Assembly: GCA_963728925.1 (NCBI GenBank)
Contig: CAVSMB010000029.1
Span: 372,001-436,000 of the forward strand
DNA length: 64,000 nt
Source: JBBPZA01 sp963728925
GTDB lineage: Bacteria > Actinomycetota > Thermoleophilia > Solirubrobacterales > Solirubrobacteraceae
Direction: 5' to 3'
A program made the translations under genes and the position numbers. The notes under the pieces were generated by a model. That model was not told the DNA's origin, did not search any database, and saw only the letters and a list, made by a program, of their open reading frames with translations. This document shows positions 54,245 to 62,940 of the stretch, piece after piece (position 1 is the first letter of the stretch; every line of letters starts with the position of its first letter).

Positions 54245-56959
54245 ATGAGCGCGCAGCGTGAGCCCATCGGGGTCATCGGCACGGGCTACGTCGGGCTGGT
54301 CACCGCGGCCGGCTTCGCGGAGCTGGGCTCCGAGGTCTACTGCGTCGACATCGACGAGCGCAAGATCGCGGGCCTTGAGCGCGGCGAGATTCCGATTTAC
54401 GAGCCCGGCCTGCAGGAGCTCGTGCGCCGCCACGAGGCTCGCCTGCACTTCTCGACCGACCTGGCGCCGGCGCTCGAGCACGCACGCCTGCTCTTCGTCG
54501 CGGTCGGCACCCCGCCGACGTACTCCGGCGACGCCGACCTGTCCGCCGTCCACGCGGTGGTGGACGCGATGCCGCCCTCCGACCGCCACGCGCTGGTGAT
54601 GAAGTCGACGGTACCGGTCGGCACGGGCGCGAGCGTCAAGCGCGTCTTCGACGAGCAGAGCAAGCAGGGCTTCCGGTACGTGTCCTGCCCGGAGTTCCTC
54701 AAGGAGGGCAGCGCGGTCCCCGACTTCCTCGAGCCCGACCGCGTCGTCGTCGGCGACGACGCGGACTGGGCGGGCGACGCGGTCGTCGACCTCTACGCGC
54801 CGCTGCGCGCGCCGCTCGTGCGCACCGACATCGCCTCGGCCGAGATGGTCAAGCTCGCCTCCAACGCCTTCCTCGCGACCAAGATCTCCTTCATCAACGA
54901 GATCGCCAACGTGTGCGAGGAAACCGGCGCGAACGTCCAGGAAGTCGCCAGGGGCATGGGCCTCGACGACCGCATCGGCCCGAAGTTCCTGCAGCCGGGG
55001 ATTGGCTTCGGGGGCTCTTGCCTGCTCGGCGACGAGACGCTGCTCGCTCGGCACCGAGGACGCACCAGGCTGTGGACATTCGAAGGCCTTTGGGACCGGC
55101 TTGCGCAGGAGGAGGACGTCGTCGACGGCGTGATGGAGCCCCACGCGCTCGAGGTCCTGACGTGGGCGCCCGAGCAGCCCGAGCCGATGTTCCTGCCGGT
55201 GATGTGCCTGACGCGCCGGGACTACGAGGGCGAGGTCGTCGAGGTGCGCACGAAGATGGGGCGCCGCGTCCGCTGCACCGCAGACCACCCGTGGATCGTC
55301 GGCGACGGCACGAGCGACGAAGAGCGCGTGAAACTGGCGTCCGAGCTCACCACGGACGACTGGCTCCCCTTGGCGCTCGGCCGCGCGGGCGAGTGGCAGC
55401 CGACGCGCCTCGCCTCGCTGATGGGGGCGGCCGAGGCCGCGCAGATCTCGCCAGACAAGCTCATCGTCCGCCCCCGCCGCGACCACGTCGACGCACTCGT
55501 GCGTCGTCCGATCGCCGAGCGCCGCGAGGTCTACGCGCGCGCCGGCTCCGCCGCCGCCCACACCGGCGAGGTCAAGCGGACAGGCACCCTGCGCCTCGAT
55601 GAAGTCGCCCGAGCCGAGATCCCGCTTGCCGGGGCCACCGTGGGCACGACGAAGAACGGCGCGCATCCGACGGTGGAGCTGACGCTCGACGCGGCGTTCT
55701 GGCGGGTCGTGGGGCTGTATCTGGCGGAGGGGTGCGTCAGCTCCGAGGCGCGAGCGCGGCGACTGTCCTGGAGCTTTCATCCCGAACGCGAGGAGCATCT
55801 CGTCGATGAGGTGGTCGCGTACTGGCTGCGTCACGGGGTGAGGGCGGCCGTTCGTCGGCTTGCCACGACCGCGCGTGTCGAGGTGCGCGGCCGGCTGCTC
55901 GGGGCGTGGTGGACTCAGGTCCTCGGCCTCGGCGCGAACAGCTATCAGCAGCGCCTCCCGGACCTCATCTGGGACCAGCCCGACGAGCTCAAGTGGGCGC
56001 TGCTCTGCGGCCTGTTCGAGGGCGACGGGTCGTGGTCGCTGATCAACGACGGCCCCAGCGTGATCATCGAGGTCGGGACGGTCAGCGACGAGCTCGCGGA
56101 CGGAGTCCTTCGCCTCCTTGGTGACCTTGGCATCGTCGCCTCGCGACGGATCGGACCGGTGGCCAAGTCGACGAAGGACACCCACTGGATCCGCATCAGC
56201 GGCGCCGAGCAGGTCGAGCGGTGCATCGCGCTGGTACCCGAGCGCGACCGGGCCGGCGTCCTGGCCAGCACCGCGCTGCAGGCCAAGCGCATCGCGCCGA
56301 CCGGCTCGCGCCGCTTCTCGGACGGTCCGGTGTGGCTGCGCGTCACGTCGACGGCGCGTTCACATCACCGCAGGCCTGTCTACTCGCTCGAGGTCCCCGG
56401 TCCCCATCGGTTTGTTTCCTCGGGCGGCATTACTCCTCGAAACTGCTTTCCCAAGGATGTCTCTGCCCTCAAGCAGCTCGCCGGCAACTCGGGCTACCAC
56501 TTCCAGCTGCTCACCGCGGTGATCGAGGTCAACGAGCTGCAGAAGCGGCGCGTGATCTCAAAGCTCCAGAAGCACCTCGGCTCGCTGGTGGGCCGGCGCG
56601 TCGCGCTGCTCGGGCTCGCCTTCAAGGCCAACACCGACGACATGCGCGAGGCGTCCTCGCTCGTGCTCGCCGCTCGGCTGCAGGCCGACGGCGCGCGGGT
56701 GGCGGCCTTCGACCCCGTCGCCGAGGACGAGGCGCGCAAGCTGATCGGCGGCGTCGACTTCGCGGACTCGGCCGCCGGGGCCATCGAGGGCGCCGACGCG
56801 GTGGTGCTCGTCACCGAGTGGCCCGAGTTCGGCGAGCTGGACTGGCGAGCGCTCGCCCAGACGATGGCGGGCACGCTGGTGGTCGACGGGCGCAACTTCC
56901 TGGACCCCGCCACCGTGCGCGACGCCGGCCTCGAGTACGAAGGCGTCGGGAGACGCTGA
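54245..56959 (+). CDS. UDP-glucose 6-dehydrogenase with in-frame intein
   Basis: 904 residues, of which 475 are an intein; the spliced enzyme would have 429. It oxidises UDP-glucose to UDP-glucuronate with two NAD+. N-extein: GVIGTGYVGLVTAAGFAELG (NAD site), LFVAVGTPPTYSGDADLS, KSTVPVGTG, CPEFLKEGSAVPDFLEPDRVVVG and LASNAFLATKISFINEIANVCEETGA. The catalytic motif GFGGS|CFPKD is split exactly before its Cys (residue 734), so no activity is possible without splicing. C-extein: GLAFKANTDDMREASSLVL. TACCCT lies 9 bp before the ATG. The NDP-sugar gene follows 4 bp later. Confidence 0.95.
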   Translation: MSAQREPIGVIGTGYVGLVTAAGFAELGSEVYCVDIDERKIAGLERGEIPIYEPGLQELVRRHEARLHFSTDLAPALEHARLLFVAVGTPPTYSGDADLSAVHAVVDAMPPSDRHALVMKSTVPVGTGASVKRVFDEQSKQGFRYVSCPEFLKEGSAVPDFLEPDRVVVGDDADWAGDAVVDLYAPLRAPLVRTDIASAEMVKLASNAFLATKISFINEIANVCEETGANVQEVARGMGLDDRIGPKFLQPGIGFGGSCLLGDETLLARHRGRTRLWTFEGLWDRLAQEEDVVDGVMEPHALEVLTWAPEQPEPMFLPVMCLTRRDYEGEVVEVRTKMGRRVRCTADHPWIVGDGTSDEERVKLASELTTDDWLPLALGRAGEWQPTRLASLMGAAEAAQISPDKLIVRPRRDHVDALVRRPIAERREVYARAGSAAAHTGEVKRTGTLRLDEVARAEIPLAGATVGTTKNGAHPTVELTLDAAFWRVVGLYLAEGCVSSEARARRLSWSFHPEREEHLVDEVVAYWLRHGVRAAVRRLATTARVEVRGRLLGAWWTQVLGLGANSYQQRLPDLIWDQPDELKWALLCGLFEGDGSWSLINDGPSVIIEVGTVSDELADGVLRLLGDLGIVASRRIGPVAKSTKDTHWIRISGAEQVERCIALVPERDRAGVLASTALQAKRIAPTGSRRFSDGPVWLRVTSTARSHHRRPVYSLEVPGPHRFVSSGGITPRNCFPKDVSALKQLAGNSGYHFQLLTAVIEVNELQKRRVISKLQKHLGSLVGRRVALLGLAFKANTDDMREASSLVLAARLQADGARVAAFDPVAEDEARKLIGGVDFADSAAGAIEGADAVVLVTEWPEFGELDWRALAQTMAGTLVVDGRNFLDPATVRDAGLEYEGVGRR
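55019..56443 (+). other. LAGLIDADG intein in UDP-glucose dehydrogenase
   Basis: Residues 259-733 (475 aa). The intein begins with Cys (CLLGDETLLARHRGRTRLW), has a B-block TADHPWIV after KMGRRVRC, and ends VPGPHRFVSSGGITPRN before the extein Cys. The terminal Asn and +1 Cys are right for splicing; the penultimate residue is Arg, not the usual His. Between lies a homing endonuclease with two LAGLIDADG helices, VVGLYLAEGCVSS and LLCGLFEGDGSW, the acidic residues being Glu and Asp. Both look intact. The insertion point is the active-site Cys of the host enzyme. Confidence 0.93.
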
Positions 56960-56963
56960 GCGC

Positions 56964-58067
56964 GTGCAAGCGCTGATCCTGGCCGGCGGGGAGGGGACCC
57001 GCCTGCGGCCCCTGACCTCGACCGTCCCCAAGCCGGTCGTCCCGCTCGTGGACCGGCCGTTCATCTCCTACATGCTCGAGTGGCTGCGCGGCCACGGAGT
57101 CGACGACGTCGTGATGTCGTGCGGCTTCCTCGCCCCGGGGATGCGCAACGTGCTCGGCGACGGCAGCGCGCTCGGGGTCCGCCTGCGCTACGTCGAGGAG
57201 CCCACGCCACGTGGCACGGGAGGGGCGGTGAAGTTCGCCGAGTCACTGCTCGACGAGCGCTTCCTCGTCCTCAACGGCGACGTGCTCACCGACTTCGACC
57301 TCTCGGCGCAGGTCGCCCAGCACGAGCGCACCGGGGCACGGGGAACGCTCGCGCTGAGCGCCGTCGAGGATCCGACGGCCTACGGACTGGTCCGCTACGA
57401 CGACCGGCGCGCTATCACCGAGTTCGTCGAGAAGCCCGCCTACGACCAGACCGTCGAGTCCAACCTCATCAACGCGGGCGCCTACGTGCTCGAGCGCGAT
57501 GTGCTCGAGCTGATACCGCCCGACCAGCAGGTCTCGATCGAGCGCGAGGTCTTCCCGCGGCTGATCGGCGACGGCCTCTACGCCTTTCCCGGCGAGGGCT
57601 ACTGGCTGGACATCGGGACCCCGTATCGCTACCTGCGTGGCACCTTCGACATCCTCGAGGGCAACGTGCGCACCGAGGTCCGCGAGCGCTTCACCGACGG
57701 GTTCCTCGCGCTCGGGCGGCGCGTCGAGTCCAAGGGCCGGGTCATCCCGCCGGCGCTCGTCGACGACGATTGCCGTATCGCCGAGGGCGCGCAGGTCGGC
57801 AGCCTCGCCGTGCTCGGGCGCAACGTGAAGGTGGGCGCCAACGCCACGATCGAGCGCGCGGTGGTGCTCGCGGGCGCCGAGATCGGCGCGGGATGCACAC
57901 TGCGCGACTGCATCGTCGCCGCGGGCGCCCGGGTCGGCGAGGGGACGCGCATCGACGCCGAGTCGGTGCTCGGCGAGGGCGTGACGGTCGGCGCCGGCAA
58001 CCTCCTGACCAACGGCGTGCGGCTGTTCCCCGGCGTGTCGCTGCCCGACGAGGCGATCCGATTCTGA
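56964..58067 (+). CDS. Sugar-1-phosphate nucleotidylyltransferase with left-handed beta-helix
   Basis: 367 residues. The catalytic N-terminal domain opens LILAGGEGTRLRPLTSTVPKPVVPLVDRPF, with LNGDVLTDFD (metal Asp), FVEKP and GYWLDIGTPYRYL. From about residue 250 hexapeptide repeats form a left-handed helix (VGSLAVLGRNVKVGANATIERAVV, GEGVTVGAGN). This is the mannose-1-phosphate guanylyltransferase/glucose-1-phosphate type; the base and sugar used are not clear. The GTG start lies 4 bp after UGD. Together with the next gene (phosphohexose isomerase) it would supply GDP-mannose or a similar precursor. Confidence 0.9.
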   Translation: MQALILAGGEGTRLRPLTSTVPKPVVPLVDRPFISYMLEWLRGHGVDDVVMSCGFLAPGMRNVLGDGSALGVRLRYVEEPTPRGTGGAVKFAESLLDERFLVLNGDVLTDFDLSAQVAQHERTGARGTLALSAVEDPTAYGLVRYDDRRAITEFVEKPAYDQTVESNLINAGAYVLERDVLELIPPDQQVSIEREVFPRLIGDGLYAFPGEGYWLDIGTPYRYLRGTFDILEGNVRTEVRERFTDGFLALGRRVESKGRVIPPALVDDDCRIAEGAQVGSLAVLGRNVKVGANATIERAVVLAGAEIGAGCTLRDCIVAAGARVGEGTRIDAESVLGEGVTVGAGNLLTNGVRLFPGVSLPDEAIRF

Positions 58068-58075
58068 GCGTGGGC

Positions 58076-58170
58076 GACGCCCCCTCCCGCGAGAGGATTC
58101 TGCTCGTGCTCGACGCCCTCTCCAGCGAGAGGATCGGCTCGTGAGCGCCCCCCTCTCCCGCGAGGCGATC
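58076..58170 (+). repeat. Tandem imperfect 33-bp repeats over the isomerase start
   Basis: Units at 58076-58108 and 58112-58143 share about 26 of 32 bases (GACGCCC...GCGAGAGGAT...CTCGTG), and a weaker third copy forms the first codons of the isomerase. Each unit ends in a GTG; only the last is followed by the conserved coding frame. In frame the units read APSRERIL, ALSSERIG and APLSREAIA. Confidence 0.7.
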
Positions 58171-59196
58171 GCCGAGGTGGACGCCGCCGGAGAGCTGGGC
58201 GACGTCCTCGAGCTGCCCGACCAGCTTCGCGACGCGCTGTGGAAAGCCGAGTCCGCCGGCCTGGCTCCCCACGACAGCCCGGGTGGCCTGATCGTCGCGG
58301 GGATGGGAGGCTCGGCCATCGGCGGCGCGCTCGCCCGCGCCGCGCTCGGCGTGCGGGCCACGCGGCCGATCATCCTCATCCGCGGTTACGCGCTGCCCCC
58401 GTGGACCATGCCGGACACCACCGTCCTGTGCGCAAGCTACTCCGGCGACACCGAGGAGACGCTGGCCGCCTACGAGGCGGCCGCCGCCCTCGGCGCGCGC
58501 CGCGTGGTGGTCACGGCCGGCGGTGCGCTCGGCCGCCAGGCGCGCGAGGACCGCGTACCGGTCATCCCGGTCGCGGGCGGCCTGCAGCCGCGGTGCGCGG
58601 TGGGCTACATGACGGTGGCCGCGCTGGAGGCCGCCGCGAGCTGCGGCGTGGGGCCGTCGCTGCGCTCGGAGGTCGACGTCGCCGCCGCCCACGCCGAGCG
58701 GCTCGTGCACGAATGGGGCCCCGACGCGCCCGAGCGCTCGCGGGCCAAGACGCTCGCGCACGCACTCCACGGGACCGTCCCGGTCATCGCCGGGAGCGGG
58801 CCGACGGCCCCGGTGGCCTACCGCTGGAAGACCCAGCTCAACGAGAACGCCAAGACCCCGGCCTTCGCCAACGAGCTCCCTGAGCTCGTCCACAACGAGA
58901 TCGTCGGCTGGGAGGGGGCGGCGCAGCTCGGTCCCTTCAGCGCCGTGTTCCTCGACGACCCCGACCTGCATCCGAGAGTGCGAGAACGCCTCGAGCTCAC
59001 GCGCGACCTGGTCGACCACGCCGCGAGCTCGACCCACGTGGTCGAGGTCGAGGGCGAGAGCCGCACCGAGCGCATCGTCGCGCTCGTCGTGCTCGGCGAC
59101 CTCGTCTCGCTCTACGTCGCGGTGCTCCGCGGCGTGGACCCGTCGCCCGTGCGGCTCATCGAGCAGCTGAAGGGCCGCCCGGCCCCGGCAGGCTGA
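58141..59196 (+). CDS. Bifunctional phosphoglucose/phosphomannose isomerase (SIS domains)
   Basis: 351 residues with two SIS domains. VAGMGGSAIGGALARAALG and CASYSGDTEETLAAYEAA bind the phosphate; the C-terminal half has TQLNENAKTPAFANELPELVHNEIVGWE, the pattern of archaeal and actinobacterial PGI/PMI enzymes. It interconverts glucose-6-P, mannose-6-P and fructose-6-P. The GTG start is chosen because conserved sequence begins here. The gene links central carbon to the upstream nucleotide-sugar steps. Confidence 0.92.
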   Translation: MSAPLSREAIAEVDAAGELGDVLELPDQLRDALWKAESAGLAPHDSPGGLIVAGMGGSAIGGALARAALGVRATRPIILIRGYALPPWTMPDTTVLCASYSGDTEETLAAYEAAAALGARRVVVTAGGALGRQAREDRVPVIPVAGGLQPRCAVGYMTVAALEAAASCGVGPSLRSEVDVAAAHAERLVHEWGPDAPERSRAKTLAHALHGTVPVIAGSGPTAPVAYRWKTQLNENAKTPAFANELPELVHNEIVGWEGAAQLGPFSAVFLDDPDLHPRVRERLELTRDLVDHAASSTHVVEVEGESRTERIVALVVLGDLVSLYVAVLRGVDPSPVRLIEQLKGRPAPAG

Positions 59197-59202
59197 CGCG
59201 CA

Positions 59203-59228
59203 AACCTTGACACACGAGTGGTAAGGTT
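59203..59228. promoter_or_regulatory. Inverted repeat upstream of the MerR-ahcY operon
   Basis: AACCTT (59203-59208) and AAGGTT (59223-59228) are perfect inverted hexamers 14 bp apart, with partial symmetry inside. TTGACA (59207-59212) and TAAGGT (59222-59227) overlap the arms. TAAGGT sits 10 bp before the ATG. MerR-family operators have this kind of symmetry; autoregulation is inferred. Confidence 0.5.
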
Positions 59229-59237
59229 GGGCCGTCG

Positions 59238-59617
59238 ATGGAAGCGCTCACCATCCACGAGGCGGCCGAGACGACCGGTTGGTCGTCCCGCATGCTGCGC
59301 TACGTCGAGCGGGCCGGGCTCGTCGCCCCGGTCCGCTCCGCCTCGGGCTACCGGCTCTACGGGCCGGCCGAGCTGCAGCGGCTGCGCACCCTGCGCGAGC
59401 TGCTCGAGCGCTTCGGGATCGGCCTGTCCGACGTCGGGTTCGCCGCGCGGTTGCGCGAGGAGCCCGGCCTGTCGGGGGCCGTCGAGGAGTGGCTCGCCGC
59501 CCAGGCCCTCCGTCCTGACGAGGTGCCCGCCGCCGACTGGCTGCGCTGGGAGCAGGAGAAGCACGAGGCGCTCCTCGCCGCGGCCGCCGAGCTGACAACC
59601 ACCGCCCCGGAGGCTGC

Positions 59618-59621
<4 letters not shown>
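59238..59621 (+). CDS. MerR-family regulator coupled to ahcY
   Basis: 127 residues. The winged HTH reads TIHEAAETTGWSSRMLRYVERAGLVAPVRSASGYRLYGPAELQRLRTLRELLERFGIGLSDVG. The C-terminal part (LSGAVEEWLAAQALRPDEVPAADWLRWEQEK) is short and lacks metal-binding Cys, so a small-molecule ligand is more likely. The stop overlaps the ahcY ATG (ATGA). An unspecialised regulator directly coupled to SAH hydrolase suggests control of the methyl cycle (inference). Confidence 0.88.
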
Positions 59622-61078
<1,457 letters not shown>

Positions 61079-61112
61079 CGCGGCGGTCAGGACGGGCCGC
61101 TCGGATCTGAGC

Positions 61113-62387
61113 GTGGCGCGTCCGACCCCCGACAGCGCGGTCGCGGACCTCTCCCTCGCTCCCGAGGGGGAGGCCCGCATCGCGTGGGCGGACGGGCAGA
61201 TGCCCGTGCTGCGGTCGATCCGCGAGCGGTTCGCCGTCGAGCGGCCGCTCGAGGGGCTCGTCGTCGCAGCCTCTCTGCACGTCACCGCCGAGACGGCGAA
61301 CCTGATCCGCGCGCTCGTCGCCGGCGGGGCGCGGGCGGCACTGTGCGCCGCGAACCCGCTGGCCACCCAGGACGACGTGGCCGCCGCACTGGTCGAGCGC
61401 CACGGGGTCGAGGTCCGCGCGGTGCGCGGCGAGGACGCGCAGTCCGTGGTGGCGGCGGTCGCCGCGCTCGTGGCGCTCGAGCCGCGCATCACCCTCGACG
61501 ACGGGGCGGACCTCCTCACATTCATCCACGCGGGACGTCCCGATCTCGCGGAGCGCATGCTCGGGGGGACCGAGGAGACGCGGACGGGCTTGCTGCGCCT
61601 GCGCGCGCTGGAGGCCCAGGGGCGCCTCGCATGCCCGGTGGTGGCCGTCAACGAGGCGCGCACCGAGCACACCTTCAACGACCGCCTGGGCACCGGCCAG
61701 TCGACGCTCGACGGCATCGTGCGCACCACCAACTTGCTCCTCGCGGGCCGCACGCTGGTCGTGCTCGGCTACGGCTGGACGGGCAAGGGCATCGCGTTGC
61801 GGGCGCACGGCGCCGGCGCGTCGGTGGTCGTCTGCGAGGTCGACCCGCTGGCGGCGCTCGAGGCGCGCATGGACGGCTACCAGGTCATGCCCGCGCTGCA
61901 GGCCGCCGAGCGCGGCGACGTGTTCGTGACCGCGACGGGCGGCCGGGACGTGCTGCGCGCCGAGCACTTCGCCCGCATGAAGGACGGCGCCGTGCTCGCC
62001 AACGCAGGCCACTTCGACGTCGAGATCGACGTCGCCGCACTGCGCGCGACGGCGGAGGCGGCGGGAGGCGCGCACGAGGTGCTGCCGCTCGTCGAGCAGT
62101 TCGATCTCGGCGAGGGCCGGCGGGTCAACCTGCTCGCGCGCGGGCGCGTGGTCAACCTCGCGGCGGCGGCCGGCCACCCTGCCGAGGTGATGGACATGTC
62201 CTTCGCCAACCACGCGCTCGCCGCGGAGTACCTGGCCGTCAACGAGGGGACGCTCGAGCCCGGCGTCCACCGCTTCCCCGAGGAGCTCGACCGCGAGACG
62301 GCGCGGTTGAAGCTCGCAGCGCTGGGTGTCGGCATCGACGAGCTGACCGAGGCGCAGCGCTCCTATCTCTCGTCCTGGGGCGGTTAG
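61113..62387 (+). CDS. SAH hydrolase-like paralogue with altered active site
   Basis: 424 residues of the shorter, archaeal/Thermotoga-type SAHase group, without the bacterial insert or the C-terminal KSDHYRY. The substrate-side His (VAASLHVTAETANL), Asp (TLDDGADLL) and Glu (TEETRTGLLRL) are kept, as is the NAD fold (VVLGYGWTGKGIAL). The key patch reads RTEHTFNDRLGTGQS: the catalytic Lys is Glu185, the Asp-Asn pair is reversed to Asn189-Asp190, and Cys is Thr194. Normal SAH cleavage is therefore doubtful. It could be a regulator of AhcY or act on another thioether nucleoside. GTG start, 34 bp after ahcY. Confidence 0.85.
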   Translation: MARPTPDSAVADLSLAPEGEARIAWADGQMPVLRSIRERFAVERPLEGLVVAASLHVTAETANLIRALVAGGARAALCAANPLATQDDVAAALVERHGVEVRAVRGEDAQSVVAAVAALVALEPRITLDDGADLLTFIHAGRPDLAERMLGGTEETRTGLLRLRALEAQGRLACPVVAVNEARTEHTFNDRLGTGQSTLDGIVRTTNLLLAGRTLVVLGYGWTGKGIALRAHGAGASVVVCEVDPLAALEARMDGYQVMPALQAAERGDVFVTATGGRDVLRAEHFARMKDGAVLANAGHFDVEIDVAALRATAEAAGGAHEVLPLVEQFDLGEGRRVNLLARGRVVNLAAAAGHPAEVMDMSFANHALAAEYLAVNEGTLEPGVHRFPEELDRETARLKLAALGVGIDELTEAQRSYLSSWGG

Positions 62388-62394
62388 GCCGGGG

Positions 62395-62940
62395 CTAGGT
62401 CGGCTCGCGCAGCCGCCAGGTGACGTCGAAGGGCCACAGCGAGACGATCGAGGTCATCCGCAGCCGCGCGAGGCGCGTGCCCGGCGGCACCACGAAGCCG
62501 ATGTTCTGGACCAGGGGGTTCCCGCGCGCCGGGCGGGTGGGGAACAGCTTGCGCGCGGGAACCTGGATCGTGCCCGGGTACTCGCGCCCGCGCACGTCGG
62601 TCGCGCGAAATCGCGCCCAGTCGCGCGGGAAGGGATCGGCGCCGCGGTCGACGTAGCGCAGGGTGACGCCGAGCAATCCCCGGCCGGAGGGCACCGCGGC
62701 GCCCTCAAGGCGCCAGGGATCGAGGATCGCGGCGGGCTGCGCGGTCGAGTCGACGCGCCGGGTGCGGCCCTCGAAGGGGTAGGCGCGGCGCAGCGGCGCC
62801 GGCGCGGCGAGCCCGGGCGGCGGGGCGACGGCCGGGGTGTCGGCGGTCGAGGGAGAGTCGCCGCCCCCGCAGCCGGCCAGGACGGACGCCGCGAGGGCGG
62901 AAACCATCGCCTCCTTGCGGTGCGCTCCGCGCGCGGCCAT
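62395..62940 (-). CDS. Lipoprotein of unknown function
   Basis: 181 residues. The lipobox LAGC in ALAASVLAGCGGG marks a lipid-anchored exported protein. A Pro/Ala linker is followed by one beta-rich domain (PSGRGLLGVTLRYVDRGADPF, IQVPARKLFPTRPARGNPLVQNIGFVVPPGTRLARLRM), which resembles DUF4352-type immunoglobulin-like domains. The ATG overlaps the stop of the upstream amine oxidase (TAATG), so both are probably one transcript. Convergent with the SAHase paralogue; the stops are 7 bp apart. Confidence 0.7.
   Translation of the reverse strand: MAARGAHRKEAMVSALAASVLAGCGGGDSPSTADTPAVAPPPGLAAPAPLRRAYPFEGRTRRVDSTAQPAAILDPWRLEGAAVPSGRGLLGVTLRYVDRGADPFPRDWARFRATDVRGREYPGTIQVPARKLFPTRPARGNPLVQNIGFVVPPGTRLARLRMTSIVSLWPFDVTWRLREPT

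Noticed and set aside
54176..56185. 669-codon open frame on the - strand under UDP-glucose dehydrogenase
   Set aside because: Antisense shadow; the + strand reads a complete extein and intein.
59196..59240. SAH riboswitch upstream of ahcY
   Set aside because: Only 41 bp separate the isomerase stop from the MerR start, too short for the known SAH aptamers, and ahcY itself is directly coupled to merR.
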